Source of the DNA: Mantis religiosa
Taxonomy: Eukaryota; Arthropoda; Insecta; Mantodea; Mantidae
NCBI GenBank assembly: GCA_030765055.1
Contig: JAUKNK010000147.1
Span: 1,564,501-1,628,500 of the forward strand
Direction of reading: 5' to 3'
Length of the DNA: 64,000 nucleotides
This document shows, one piece after another, positions 11,801-19,779 of this stretch. How positions within the stretch are numbered: the first letter of the stretch is position 1; the number at the start of each line of letters is the position of its first letter. Both the position numbers and the translations under genes were made by a program. The notes under the pieces are model-generated. The model was not told where the DNA came from. It searched no databases and worked only from the letters and a program-made list of their open reading frames with translations.

Positions 11801-12459
11801 GAACTATATATGGACCCAATCTGGCTGCAATACACATGGCGTCACGGGAGATAGTCTTCAACAAGCCTATATACATTGGGATGTGTGTGCTGGATATCTC
11901 GAAGACCTTGATGTATTGGTATCATTATGATGTGCTAATGCCGTATTACGGGCTTGAAAATCTGAAGCTCATGTACATGGATACTGACTCTTTCATCCAT
12001 CGTGTGACTACCGGAGACATATACCAGGATAAGTTACGTTTTCTGGAACATCTGGATACTGCTGATTATCCTAGCGAGCACACATGTCATTCTACAAAAA
12101 ACAAGAAAATGTTGGGAAAATTTAAAGATGAAGCCAATGGAAAAATCATTCGTCGTTTTGTTGGACTGAGACCGAAGATGTATGCACTCGACATCGATGG
12201 AGGCATAATCAAGAAGATAAAAGGCATAAAACATAGTGCCATTAAACAGTACATCACCTTTGAGAGCTATGTGGACTGTCTTAAAAGCAGAGAAATCATA
12301 AGAACGCCAATGAACCTAATTATGTCCCATCAACATAATGTTGCGTCAGTGGAAGTGAACAAAATATCCCTATCTCCACATGATGACAAGAGAGTAATTG
12401 CAGATGATGGAGTATCCACATATGCCCATGGACATTGTCATATTTTGAACGGCGAATGA
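8824..12459 (+). CDS. Protein-primed-type family B DNA polymerase with zinc fingers and an HNH (endonuclease VII-like) insert
   Basis: Open frame of 1211 aa from the first in-frame ATG. The reading frame is open from 8755, but only by a GTG, and is closed upstream by TGA at 8749. Visible parts: two zinc-finger units at residues 13-33 and 39-59 (C-x2-C-x12-H-x3-C, C-x2-C-x12-H-x3-C); exonuclease motif YADFES (D418, E420); an HNH/endonuclease VII-like block at about 519-556 with two CxxC pairs around RDHDH and LHNQCN; a block typical of protein-primed PolB, SDVLLLADVF; motif A as EDSNNQYAWAM (D811), where relatives usually read NNLYGWAM; motif B FGKTMEN (about 959-965); motif C YMDTDS (D1053, D1055). 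The family occurs in Polinton/Maverick, adintovirus-like and linear-plasmid-like elements, where it copies linear DNA from a protein primer. No terminal protein is identified. It may be active or recently dead. Confidence 0.9.
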   Translation: MEALLDTIPENRCSICAKSFLKSYNKKRHELVCGRFYECKHCGNVYDTENRRDTHQERCERITTAKKLKIEPTKHKLLLMVPDEDDVVEYETAFQDRLKSYFIQCSTCQDLNTYLQESKQRIIQAVQKQLRMHKSVKINLMAECRFVNAVGDTTDKAFKTPNQAIFLESDLDAILESKFKKLCTEMEESQLKGSSWALFAVDGVRVRINKNNGLRGTSYIPLPTSIGAKGACINPQNYEDEKCFMYAVLAKFIHKDPQRVSKYKDLQERYDCSCLSFPTSLTDIPKFERKNNISINVFGLDEKNQVFPMKVVNEELTEHRDLLLLSNSAGRHHYVYIKNFERLIHQQKTKCEGKLCICKRCFTHFEYRNGGVERLNEHRIICSQHGVAKIVMSTKEKSIVRFKNHERMLKLPYVIYADFESILTPYHGCSSNPETSYTVPYQKHIPMSFCVYVKSSATIEALQTGLPTEPYVYRGCDAAPKFMEYVSSLAKKINAVYKTGAPLTLTDKQQKSFESSTECYLCGKEFTDDNWKVRDHDHISGEYRGSLHNQCNLTCKTPNYIPVFIHNLSGYDSHFIVKELGCTSDRVEVIPSSEESYISFSKYVGDIKLRFVDTYRFLSTSLDKLAKNLTSYPETQKYFGAEKIDLMMRKGVFPYDYVTSWDVLSETELPPREAFYSKLNREEISDAEYQHAKTVWSHFNIRTLGEYSDLYLTSDVLLLADVFETFREQTLKTHKVDPAHYYTSPGLTWDAMLLYTRIELELLQDYDQLLMVEAGIRGGLCQVSHRYAEANNHYMKEYDSRKPSQYFTYEDSNNQYAWAMQKPLAYGGFKWVSPEDINLDILREDDPLGYILEVDLQYPTELHDLHNDLPFLPECIKPPGSSTRKLIPHLGSRTRYVVHYMTLKQALSHGLQLTKIHRVLQFQQSCWLKPYVEFNNRLRQGSRNDFEKDLYKLFNNAMFGKTMENIRNRLNIRLVTDWKTLEKLVAKPTFIDRTIYGPNLAAIHMASREIVFNKPIYIGMCVLDISKTLMYWYHYDVLMPYYGLENLKLMYMDTDSFIHRVTTGDIYQDKLRFLEHLDTADYPSEHTCHSTKNKKMLGKFKDEANGKIIRRFVGLRPKMYALDIDGGIIKKIKGIKHSAIKQYITFESYVDCLKSREIIRTPMNLIMSHQHNVASVEVNKISLSPHDDKRVIADDGVSTYAHGHCHILNGE

Positions 12460-13071
12460 AAGAAGGAACCCTAGAGCAGAAAAAAAAAACAATTTTCATT
12501 CCGAGAAATAAACACTAGAACGTAGCATTAAAATATCTAAGCATGACACAGCTGAATGATAAGAGCAGAGGAGGGCGTTAAGTCTACCGTTCAGAAAACA
12601 AATTCTGACGCTGGTCCCAAGTCCAGAGAAAAAAGACGAGGGACGTCTACCTCACCACATAAGCTAACTGAACACACTTTAGTTAATGTTAAAATAGGTA
12701 AATTTAAAAAGTAACTACTATCTCGCAATCTGAAATATCCTTGAAAAACTTCTTAATTAGTTATAAAATGAATTGAGTAACGTAACTTGGTCTAAAATAT
12801 CCCTGAAACGCGCATAAACCTCATAACATCTGAAAAAGCATGGAAATAGCATTAGAACATTGGTTTAGCGTAACGATTTATTACAAGACGATGCATAGGG
12901 GGTAAAAGCTTGAAAAAGACACAAGAGTACGAAGACATCAATCTGCATGAAATAATGTAAGAAAACTGTACGCCTAGACCATTGCAAATATACCTCTAAC
13001 AGTAAAGAAGATATCTCTAGCTGGCAAACTTTTAGCTATGAAGCCTATAGCTTTTAATCCTAGAGCTCCGA
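12460..13071. other. Non-coding flank downstream of the right polymerase
   Basis: Mirror of about 715-1325. It opens with an A-rich run (12480-12490) that could follow a transcript end. No gene or RNA is seen. Distal repeats begin at its outer end. Confidence 0.6.
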
Positions 13072-14760
13072 GATCATACCTCAATACCTAACCTCCAGAT
13101 CCTACAGCATTTAACCTCCTGACCAGCAACCTTTAGCTATGAAGCTTAAAACACTTAACCCTAGAGCCCTCAGATCATACCTCCATACGTAACCTTCAGA
13201 TCCTACAGCCTTAAACTCTAGACCGAGAGATCTAACCTTGAATCCATACGACCTAACCACTAAACCTACAGTCTTTAACCTTTAGACCTACGAGCTTAAG
13301 CTATGAGACTTATATCCTTTAAACCCCAGGCCCTAAGATCATGCCTCAAGACCTAGCCATGTGACCATAAGAGATGAGGAACATAGCCAAAATACATAGT
13401 CTTTCAGATCAAAAGGCTTAATCAAAAAGCCTAAGATATAAGCATAAGACCTCATAACATAACAAGGTAGAATAGAGTTCCTGAAAGCATAGAGAAGGTA
13501 CGAAAAACAAGAAACCCTAGCAACAAAAGAACCTCAATTTTTAGGAAAAGAGAAGCAGATACACAAAGGGTTAAATTTACTGTATAAAGATCTGTAATCA
13601 GCATATATACCTCTTGCAGTGACAAAGATAGCTATAATATCGATATGCCTAAAAACTTTGCATCATACATACAAGTAGTTAGCATGAGAAAAGAAACATG
13701 CTTAGGATAGGTTAAGGAGGTAAAAACGGGGCAGCTTAAGAAAAGAGAACGAATGTTAATACCAGAATCAACTAGGTTCAACAATGATCAAGAAGCTAAA
13801 ACCATGGGATATATTAGGTTAGGTAAAAGTGGTAGAATAGAGGAACTTAAGGAAAGAGAACAAATAGGTTAACAGGCGCAACAAAGGAAGCCACTAGCCA
13901 AAAACAGCTAGGTTATAATAAGAATGATGGAAGAAGGTAGAAATGAAAGAGTATATTAGGTTAGGTTAGTTTAGGTTAGGTTAGGTTAGGTTAGGTTAGG
14001 TTAGGTTAGGTTAGTTTATAATAGGATGACATAGTAAAGCATAAATGTAGTACTTGCCCCAAGATTAACCGCCTTTAATCGCTGGGCTAGCAAACTTAAC
14101 TTCAAAATTATAAGACCATACCTCAGCCTATAAAACATAGATAAAAGACCCTACGGTCTTTATCCTCTAGACCAACAACATTTAGCTATGAACCCTACAA
14201 CCCTTAACCCTAGAGCTCATGCCACATTAAATCCTATAGGTATTAACCTCCCATACCAGCAACCCTACCTGTTAAAACCTGCAACCCTTAACCCTAGAGC
14301 CCCAGATCATACCTCAAGACCTAACCTCTAAATTCCACAGCTATTAACCTCCCTGTCCAACAGTCTTTACCTAAGAAACCCTGCAACTCTTAACCATAGA
14401 GTCCCAGATCATACCTCGAGACCTAACCTCTAAGTCCTATAGCTATTAACCTCCCAGACCAACAGACTTTACCTAAGAAACCCTGCAACTCTTAACCATA
14501 GAGTCCCAGATCATACCTCGAGACCTAACCTCTAAGTCCTATAGCTATTAACCTCCCAGACCAGCAGTCTTTACCTAAGAAACCCTGCAACTCTTAACCA
14601 TAGAGTCCCAGATCATACCTCAGGACCTAACCATTAAATCCTTCAGATATTAACATCCCATACCAACAGACTTTACCTAAGAAACCCTGCAGCCCTTAAC
14701 CCTAGAGCCTCAGATCATAGCTCAAGACAAACTCTGATCATACCTCAGGACACAGCATTA
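13072..14760 (+). repeat. 102-bp satellite-like repeat array
   Basis: The phrase GATCATACCTC or a close variant begins at 13072, 13173, 14305, 14407, 14509, 14611 and 14713. The last five are spaced exactly 102 bp apart and the first two 101 bp. Degenerate units lie near 13337 and 14113. A unit contains TTAACC.TAGAG, the GATCATACCTC core, CCTAACCTC and CTATTAACCTCC. The array begins inside the palindrome arm and runs past its visible end, with a telomere-type tract in the middle. Confidence 0.85.
13956..14015 (+). repeat. (TTAGG)n telomere-type tract
   Basis: Twelve consecutive 5-mers, ten TTAGG and two TTAGT (13966-13970 and 14011-14015). TTAGG is the ancestral telomeric unit of insects. 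A short imperfect tract inside other repeats suggests interstitial or subtelomeric DNA rather than a living chromosome end. Confidence 0.9.
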
Positions 14761-14814
14761 TAAGGTACAGCAAATTAAGAGGATTGACTGCCTACCTAAA
14801 CACTGTCTAAATCC

Positions 14815-15330
14815 ACTAAACATACCGATTGCGCATGGCCGCCATCTTGCTCATTTGGGTCTGCGCTGGAACCGCTATTTTTAACCTACTCCGCAGCGTA
14901 CCGCAGCCAACAAAAGGCAAGGTCACAGCAGCCGGGGAGACGCTGCAGGAGTTCGCCTTGGCAGTTGAGCAACTGGCTAGCAAGGCCCTAGTCGACCTCC
15001 CACCAGAGCTCGTATCCCGGGAAGCCACGTACCCATTCGTTGGCGGGGTACGAGTCACGGAAATTCGTCAGTGCCTAATGCTCAGCGATTATAAAACGAT
15101 CCACGAGGCGGTAACGGTAGCACTAAGTATGGAGGCGGCCAAATTAACAGCTACCCCGACGTCAAGAACGAGGTGTGCCCGCTACACCGGAGACAGAATA
15201 ACAGGCGAGGGACGCAGCCGAAGACCTAGTAGCCTGTGTGGGTGTGTGGACAGCCGGGACACCTGGAGAGTGACTGCCCACACCAGATACAGCGGCCGGA
15301 AAACGAGTATGGGCCATCGTAAAAGAGGGG
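14815..15330 (+). pseudogene. gag remnant with a damaged zinc knuckle (gypsy copy 1)
   Basis: The frame from about 14829 matches the gag of copy 2 in TLQEFA, QLASKALVDLP and EIRQ..ML blocks. Homology in nucleotides begins about 14815, equivalent to the middle of gag. A knuckle of form CGQPGHLESDC can be read at about 15255-15290 but only after a 2-base shift, so the frame is broken just before it. It would have been the nucleocapsid part of the particle. Confidence 0.75.
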
Positions 15331-15331
15331 C

Positions 15332-15520
15332 ATGCCATCGCAATCAGCACCATTGCCTCGAGTTACACTGCGCGCTTTCTGCCAGCGTATGGATGACAGC
15401 CTCATCGCGATCGGTTGGGTGAGAGGGAAGTCAGTCCGCGTGCTGGTCGACACCGGGGCAGTTGTGTCCATAATCAGACTTGACCTGTCGAAGTGTTTGC
15501 CGACGAGAAAGCCGAGTTGA
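15332..15520 (+). pseudogene. Retropepsin-like protease remnant (gypsy copy 1)
   Basis: A 62-aa frame contains VRVLVDTGAVVSII, where DTGA is the active-site motif of retroviral-type aspartic proteases, preceded by a hydrophobic strand. It cleaves the Gag-Pol polyprotein in this family. The frame stops shortly after the active site and continues in another frame with LGLDALGSHEATV (15632 onward), again typical of gypsy protease. Copy 2 lacks this region. Confidence 0.8.
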
Positions 15521-15888
15521 CCATACCAGCTTGTGACGGCATCAGGTGGCACCTTGCCTGTGGAGATGAAGAACACACTTAAGTTGACCCTGGGACGGAG
15601 TGCCGTACGTCTGTAGGTCTTCGTCGCGAAGGTGGCTGAGAAAGTGATACTGGGATTGGATGCCCTCGGGAGCCACGAGGCGACGGTCAACATCGGCAGG
15701 AAGGTCCTGTGGCTCAATGGAGAAGAGAAAATACTCCAGCAATCGGAAGAGCACATTGGAATCAGTAGGGTCATCTTGAAGGAAGACGTGGTTGTCCCAG
15801 CGAGAAGCCAGCTAGTGGTGACGGCGCGACTGGAAGGACAGCGAAACACGCACATGATGCTGGACAAGAAGACGCCTGTGCATGGACT

Positions 15889-17430
15889 TTGTGTAGCCAG
15901 GATATTATTGCGTGCCAAGAGGAGGTACCAGTGGGGCTGCTCAACCCAGAACACACCGATCACGATGTCCAGGCCGAAACGAGGTTGACCACGTGCGAGC
16001 CCGTGGTCAGCGTGACAGAAATCGACAAGACACAGGAGCCGGTGCCGATGCAGCACCTGGGGCCCCGGCTGGTAAGCTTATTGGATAGGGCAGCCGACCA
16101 CCTGACAGCAGAACTGCTGGAGAAAGTTCGACAACTGCTGAGGCGCGTCTTCAGCCATGACGACAGCAACTACCTCCGCACATACCGTGTGCTCCACCGC
16201 ATCGACACCGGAGAAGACGAGCCATTTCGGCAATTACCTAGATGTGTTCCGCTGGTGAAACAAGTGGCGGTACGGAATATGCTAGAGCTGATGAAATCCA
16301 GTGGAGTGATTGAAGAGTCTGACAGCCCTTGGTGCCCCCCTGTAGTTCTGGTGACAGAGAAGAATTGCGTGTTATGCTTTTGAGTGACCAATAGGAAGTT
16401 GAGCGCTGTCACCCGGAAGGACTGCTTCCCCTTATCCCGGATTGATGACACACTGGACACGCTATCTAGTGCAAAGCGGTTCTCGAACCTGGACCTGGAG
16501 TCGGCTGACTGGCAGGTGGCTCTAGACGAGAGAGGCAAGGAAGAGACTGCATTCTCCACAGGCCAAGAACTTTGGTAGTTCACAGTTATGTACTTTTGCA
16601 TCTGCAACGCATTAGGTACATTCCAACGCCTCATGGATCCAGTGATAAGGCGACCGACTTATGACGCCTGGACGCTATACATGGACGACAGCATCGTCGT
16701 CGGAAAGACTTTCGAAGCCCATCTTGATTATCTGAGTAAGGTGGTACAGAGACTGCAGATGACCAATTTGAATCTAAATGCAAAGAAGTGCCAGCTCGTC
16801 CGCAAGGAAGTCAGCAACCTGGGCCACATAATCTCACCAACCGTAGTGACCACAGACCCGGAGAAGACACATGCTGTGAGAGATTGGACTCGCCCAAAGG
16901 ATAAGCGAGAGTTGCGCAGTTTCCCAGGGCTGCGCAGCTATTACCGCCGTTTCATAAACGGATTCTCCAACATTGCCGAAACTCTCATCAGCCTGACAGA
17001 GGAACACCGATCTTCTGAGTGGACGGATGACGTTCAACACGCTTTCCGGCACCTGAGGAAGACACTGTGCAGTGCGACTATGCGCCAGCGACCATTTCAT
17101 TGGAGACCTCCTATCGCAAGTCCAGGACGGCCACCAGCGGGTGAGAGTATACAACTGCAAGACACTGTCCGTGGCAGAGAAGAACTACTGTGCCACCCGG
17201 CGAGAGTTACTGGCGGTAGTAAAGACATTGGTGCACTTCCGCAAGCACCGTTATGGTCAGCCATTCCACCTATGGACTGACCATTCCGCTCTAACTTAGC
17301 TACTGCGCTGTAGGAACCTAGAAGGTTAGACAGCACGCTGGATACAGAGGCTGCAGGTATACGACTTCACCTCTGAACATAGGAGAGGGAAGAGCCACGG
17401 CAACGCAGTTGCCGTGTCCCAAAGTCCCTC
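15889..17430 (+). pseudogene. Reverse transcriptase and RNase H remnant (gypsy copy 1)
   Basis: Several frames in sequence: GVIEESDSPWCPPVVLVTEK, then KDCFPLSRIDDTLDTL, then the catalytic block LYMDDSIVVGKTFEAHL (YMDD present), the connection block LRSYYRRFINGFS, and an RNase H-like stretch NYCATRRELLAVV with WTDHSALT. Stops at 16381 (TGA), 16576 (TAG) and a shift near 17080 inactivate it. In life it copies the element RNA into DNA and removes the RNA strand. Confidence 0.85.
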
Positions 17431-17689
17431 ACTAGAAAAGTGCGGCCAGTGCAGAAGAGTGCAAGAGAAGGAGCGTCCCCAGCTCCGAATGGTCACGGCA
17501 CTTCCTGCGGATGTTTAGGATAGCGCAGGCCTTAGGAGGGAACAGCTTGCGGACGCAGACTTGAGGCCACTCTTGAGAGAAGTGAGGCAGGGACAAAACC
17601 AACACGGGAGGAAATCGCACCGAGGAGTGCCATCTACTAGTCTTACTGAGCCCAATGGGATTCACTGAAGACAAGAGAGGGCATGCTGT

Positions 17690-18828
17690 TCCATGTATTG
17701 GAATCGCATAATGGAAAGACGCAAAGAGAACCGTTGGTACTTCCCCGAAGTAAGGTCCAGGATGTCTTCGAGGAACTGCACGCCGGTACTTCAGGAGGAC
17801 ACCTGGGAGCAAACCGGACGATCGACAAACTTCGGCAGCGCTACCCCTAGCTGTGGCTCAGAGCTGAGGCGGAGAGTTATTGCCGTCAACGTCACTTGTG
17901 CGCGGCGAGTCGCAGCTCTCAGACTAGAAGCCGGGGTCTCATTGAGCTGTACAACGTCGGAGCGCCATTCGAACGGATCGCCGTTTACATAGCGGGACCA
18001 TTTCCCTTGCCCGACCGGGGCAACAAGTACCTGATGGTCGTCGTGGACTACTTCACCAAGTGCCTGGATGTGTGTGCCATCCCAAACCACGAGGCAAAGA
18101 CAATCACAGACTCCCTCGTGGAGCAAGCGTTATGCCGATTTGAGGTCCTGTTAGAGCGCCACAATGAGCAGGGCACCAATTTTGAATCCGACCTGATGAA
18201 GGAGGCACTGGAAAGATTGTGGTGAACAAGACCCGCACAAAACCTCTTTATCTGCAGTCGGATGGTATGGTAAAAAGGTACATCAAGACTTGAGAAGCAC
18301 AACTGAGGAAGGTCGTGACCAGCCATCAGCGAGACTAGGAAGTAAAGGTGCCACTGTTCTTGCTGCCCTAATGCTCGTCAATTCACGACACCACTTGAAT
18401 GACGTCAGCCAGCCTAATGTTCGGCCTAGAGTTATGCTACTTTTGTGACCTGGGCTTTGGGAGACCCCGGACGCAAAACAGCTAGCAACCGTGTATGTGG
18501 AAAACCAGGTGAACCAACTCCACGACATAAATGGGTTGGCTCGTCAGAACATTCCTTAGGTGCGCGACCGCATAAAGACCCGATACGAAAGGCAAGCCAA
18601 CAGCCAGGGATTCCAGCAAGGTGACCTGGTCTGGTTGTACCACCCTACCCTGACCAAAGGACGAAGCCCGAATCTTCAACAGCCTTGGCTAGGACCGCAC
18701 CGGGTGGTGAAGAATAACAGGTACGTGGTCTACAGCATCAAGAAAGTTTCCAGAGGGAAGATGTTGGTGGTACACCTGGATCGCCTGGCCCACTACGATG
18801 GTGCTGTTCGGGACGACCAACCTTGAGG
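17690..18828 (+). pseudogene. Integrase remnant (gypsy copy 1)
   Basis: Remains of the zinc-binding N-terminus are followed by the core AVYIAGPFPLPDRGNKYL with VVVDYFTK. The first catalytic Asp, which is D in copy 2 (AVDIAGPFP), is Tyr here. A C-terminal block GDLVWLYHPTLTKGRSP with LGPHRVV is followed by KMLVVHLDRLAHYDG. Several stops lie between. The protein joins element DNA to the chromosome in this family. Confidence 0.82.
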
Positions 18829-18838
18829 AGGGAGCAGT

Positions 18839-19440
18839 CTCGCGGCAACGGGCATAAAATTTCGCGCGGGCGATAACGCAGCTTGTTTACGCAAAGGAAC
18901 TGATAAACATAGCAGGCAGAAGAAGGACTGCCGAAACAAACTGAGATAAATGAAAATTTCGTGTGACATCTTGATTGGTAGAGATTATTCGGTCTCTAGA
19001 TTGTTCTGGAACAGTCCGGAATTATCAGATGAGGTATTTAAGGAAGGGACGAGTCGCCAATGGTCAGTGGTTCGTAAACAGAGAAATAAAGAACGTTTAA
19101 AATTTCTAGAATACGGAGCCACAAAGAAACTCACAAGGTCACAATGCACATGTTCTTGTTTATAGAATTCAAAAACTTGTTTTCTGAAGCAAGTAGCATG
19201 TGACACCATCCGGGAACTTGTATTAGAATGAAAGTAGATGTTCTCGTTTGTAGTATCCGAGAAATGAAATTTATGATTCTTGAAAGGATTTGATTATGTC
19301 CAGCACTATAACTTGTTTGGTATATTTCTGTTGTCCCAGACAATTATTTGTTTTTACACATTATCTCACTAAAACCTAAACTCAACTGCTAAAACAAATA
19401 TTTAAAACATAATAATCTAGGCTTGGGCTGAGGCTTTTGA
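18839..19440 (+). other. Probable 3' LTR remnant of gypsy copy 1, otherwise no gene
   Basis: The position directly after the purine-rich tract is where the 3' LTR belongs, and a TATTTAAGG box followed by a G-rich start-like segment is seen near 19034. It does not match the LTRs of copy 2. A weak resemblance to the solo LTR at 33966-34384 (GGAATT.TC.G..., then an A/T box) is possible but unproven. From about 19200 to 19440 nothing is recognised. Confidence 0.35.
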
Positions 19441-19779
19441 TTTTTGTTTGATATAACTGCTCTCGGTACAATCGACCCGGGCTGCAGGTTCTACATTTGC
19501 ATGATATTACAGTTTTCAGTGTTTGTTGGTTTTGATGTCATGGCTTTACATAGAGCCCATACGGCGTGCCTTTATGGGCGCACCGACAGCAGCTATAGTT
19601 AGTTCGTTGTCTTATAGGTGCTCCAGTTTTTTTTATTGAATTTTATGTTTCTTTGGTGATTTTATTTACATGTATAACACACACACACCCACGCACGCAC
19701 TCATGGGCATACGTAGTACGTCCCTTGCACTCACGGACTAATTCACGTACACTCACTTCACTTTGTACTTTGTTTACAC

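Larger units (their letters stand above)
1..13784. repeat. Giant inverted repeat (palindrome) carrying two DNA polymerase B genes
   Basis: Bases 1-6827 are the reverse complement of 6945-13784 with few differences; position 1 pairs with 13784 and 6827 with 6945. The right arm is 13 nt longer, which is fully accounted for by four extra GGT units (8474-8521 against 5263-5298) and one base inside the polymerase gene. Since base 1 still pairs, the left arm may continue beyond the window. Each arm has, from the centre outwards, tRNA-like modules, a non-coding stretch, promoter-side repeats, a polymerase gene transcribed outwards, and distal repeats. A head-to-head dimer of a linear element or an inverted duplication of a chromosome end are both possible. 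I see no integrase, capsid, ATPase or protease gene. Confidence 0.93.
14815..18838 (+). mobile_element. Ty3/gypsy retrotransposon, copy 1, 5'-truncated and degenerate
   Basis: Remains of gag, protease, reverse transcriptase, RNase H and integrase occur in the usual Ty3/gypsy order, broken by many stops and frameshifts. It is the same family as the copy at 46167-56925: gag, RT, RNase H and integrase blocks align over their length. The 5' end is lost inside gag and no 5' LTR is seen. The purine-rich tract GAGGAGGGAGCAG at about 18826-18838 matches the one next to the 3' LTR of copy 2. Copy 1 keeps the protease and the start of RT, which copy 2 has lost. Confidence 0.88.

Noticed and set aside
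1..13784. Palindrome as a sequencing fold-back (missed adapter) artefact
   Set aside because: Not excluded, but less likely: the arms differ by substitutions, a 4-unit GGT change and one indel, and a structured 117-bp spacer separates them. Read mapping would decide.
14305..14760. CRISPR-like array from the exactly 102-bp spacing
   Set aside because: The whole unit repeats, not short repeats with unique spacers, and the context is an insect genome; it is a satellite.
15226..16056. Long minus-strand frame of 276 aa
   Set aside because: Shadow of the gypsy protease and RT region; no motif of its own.
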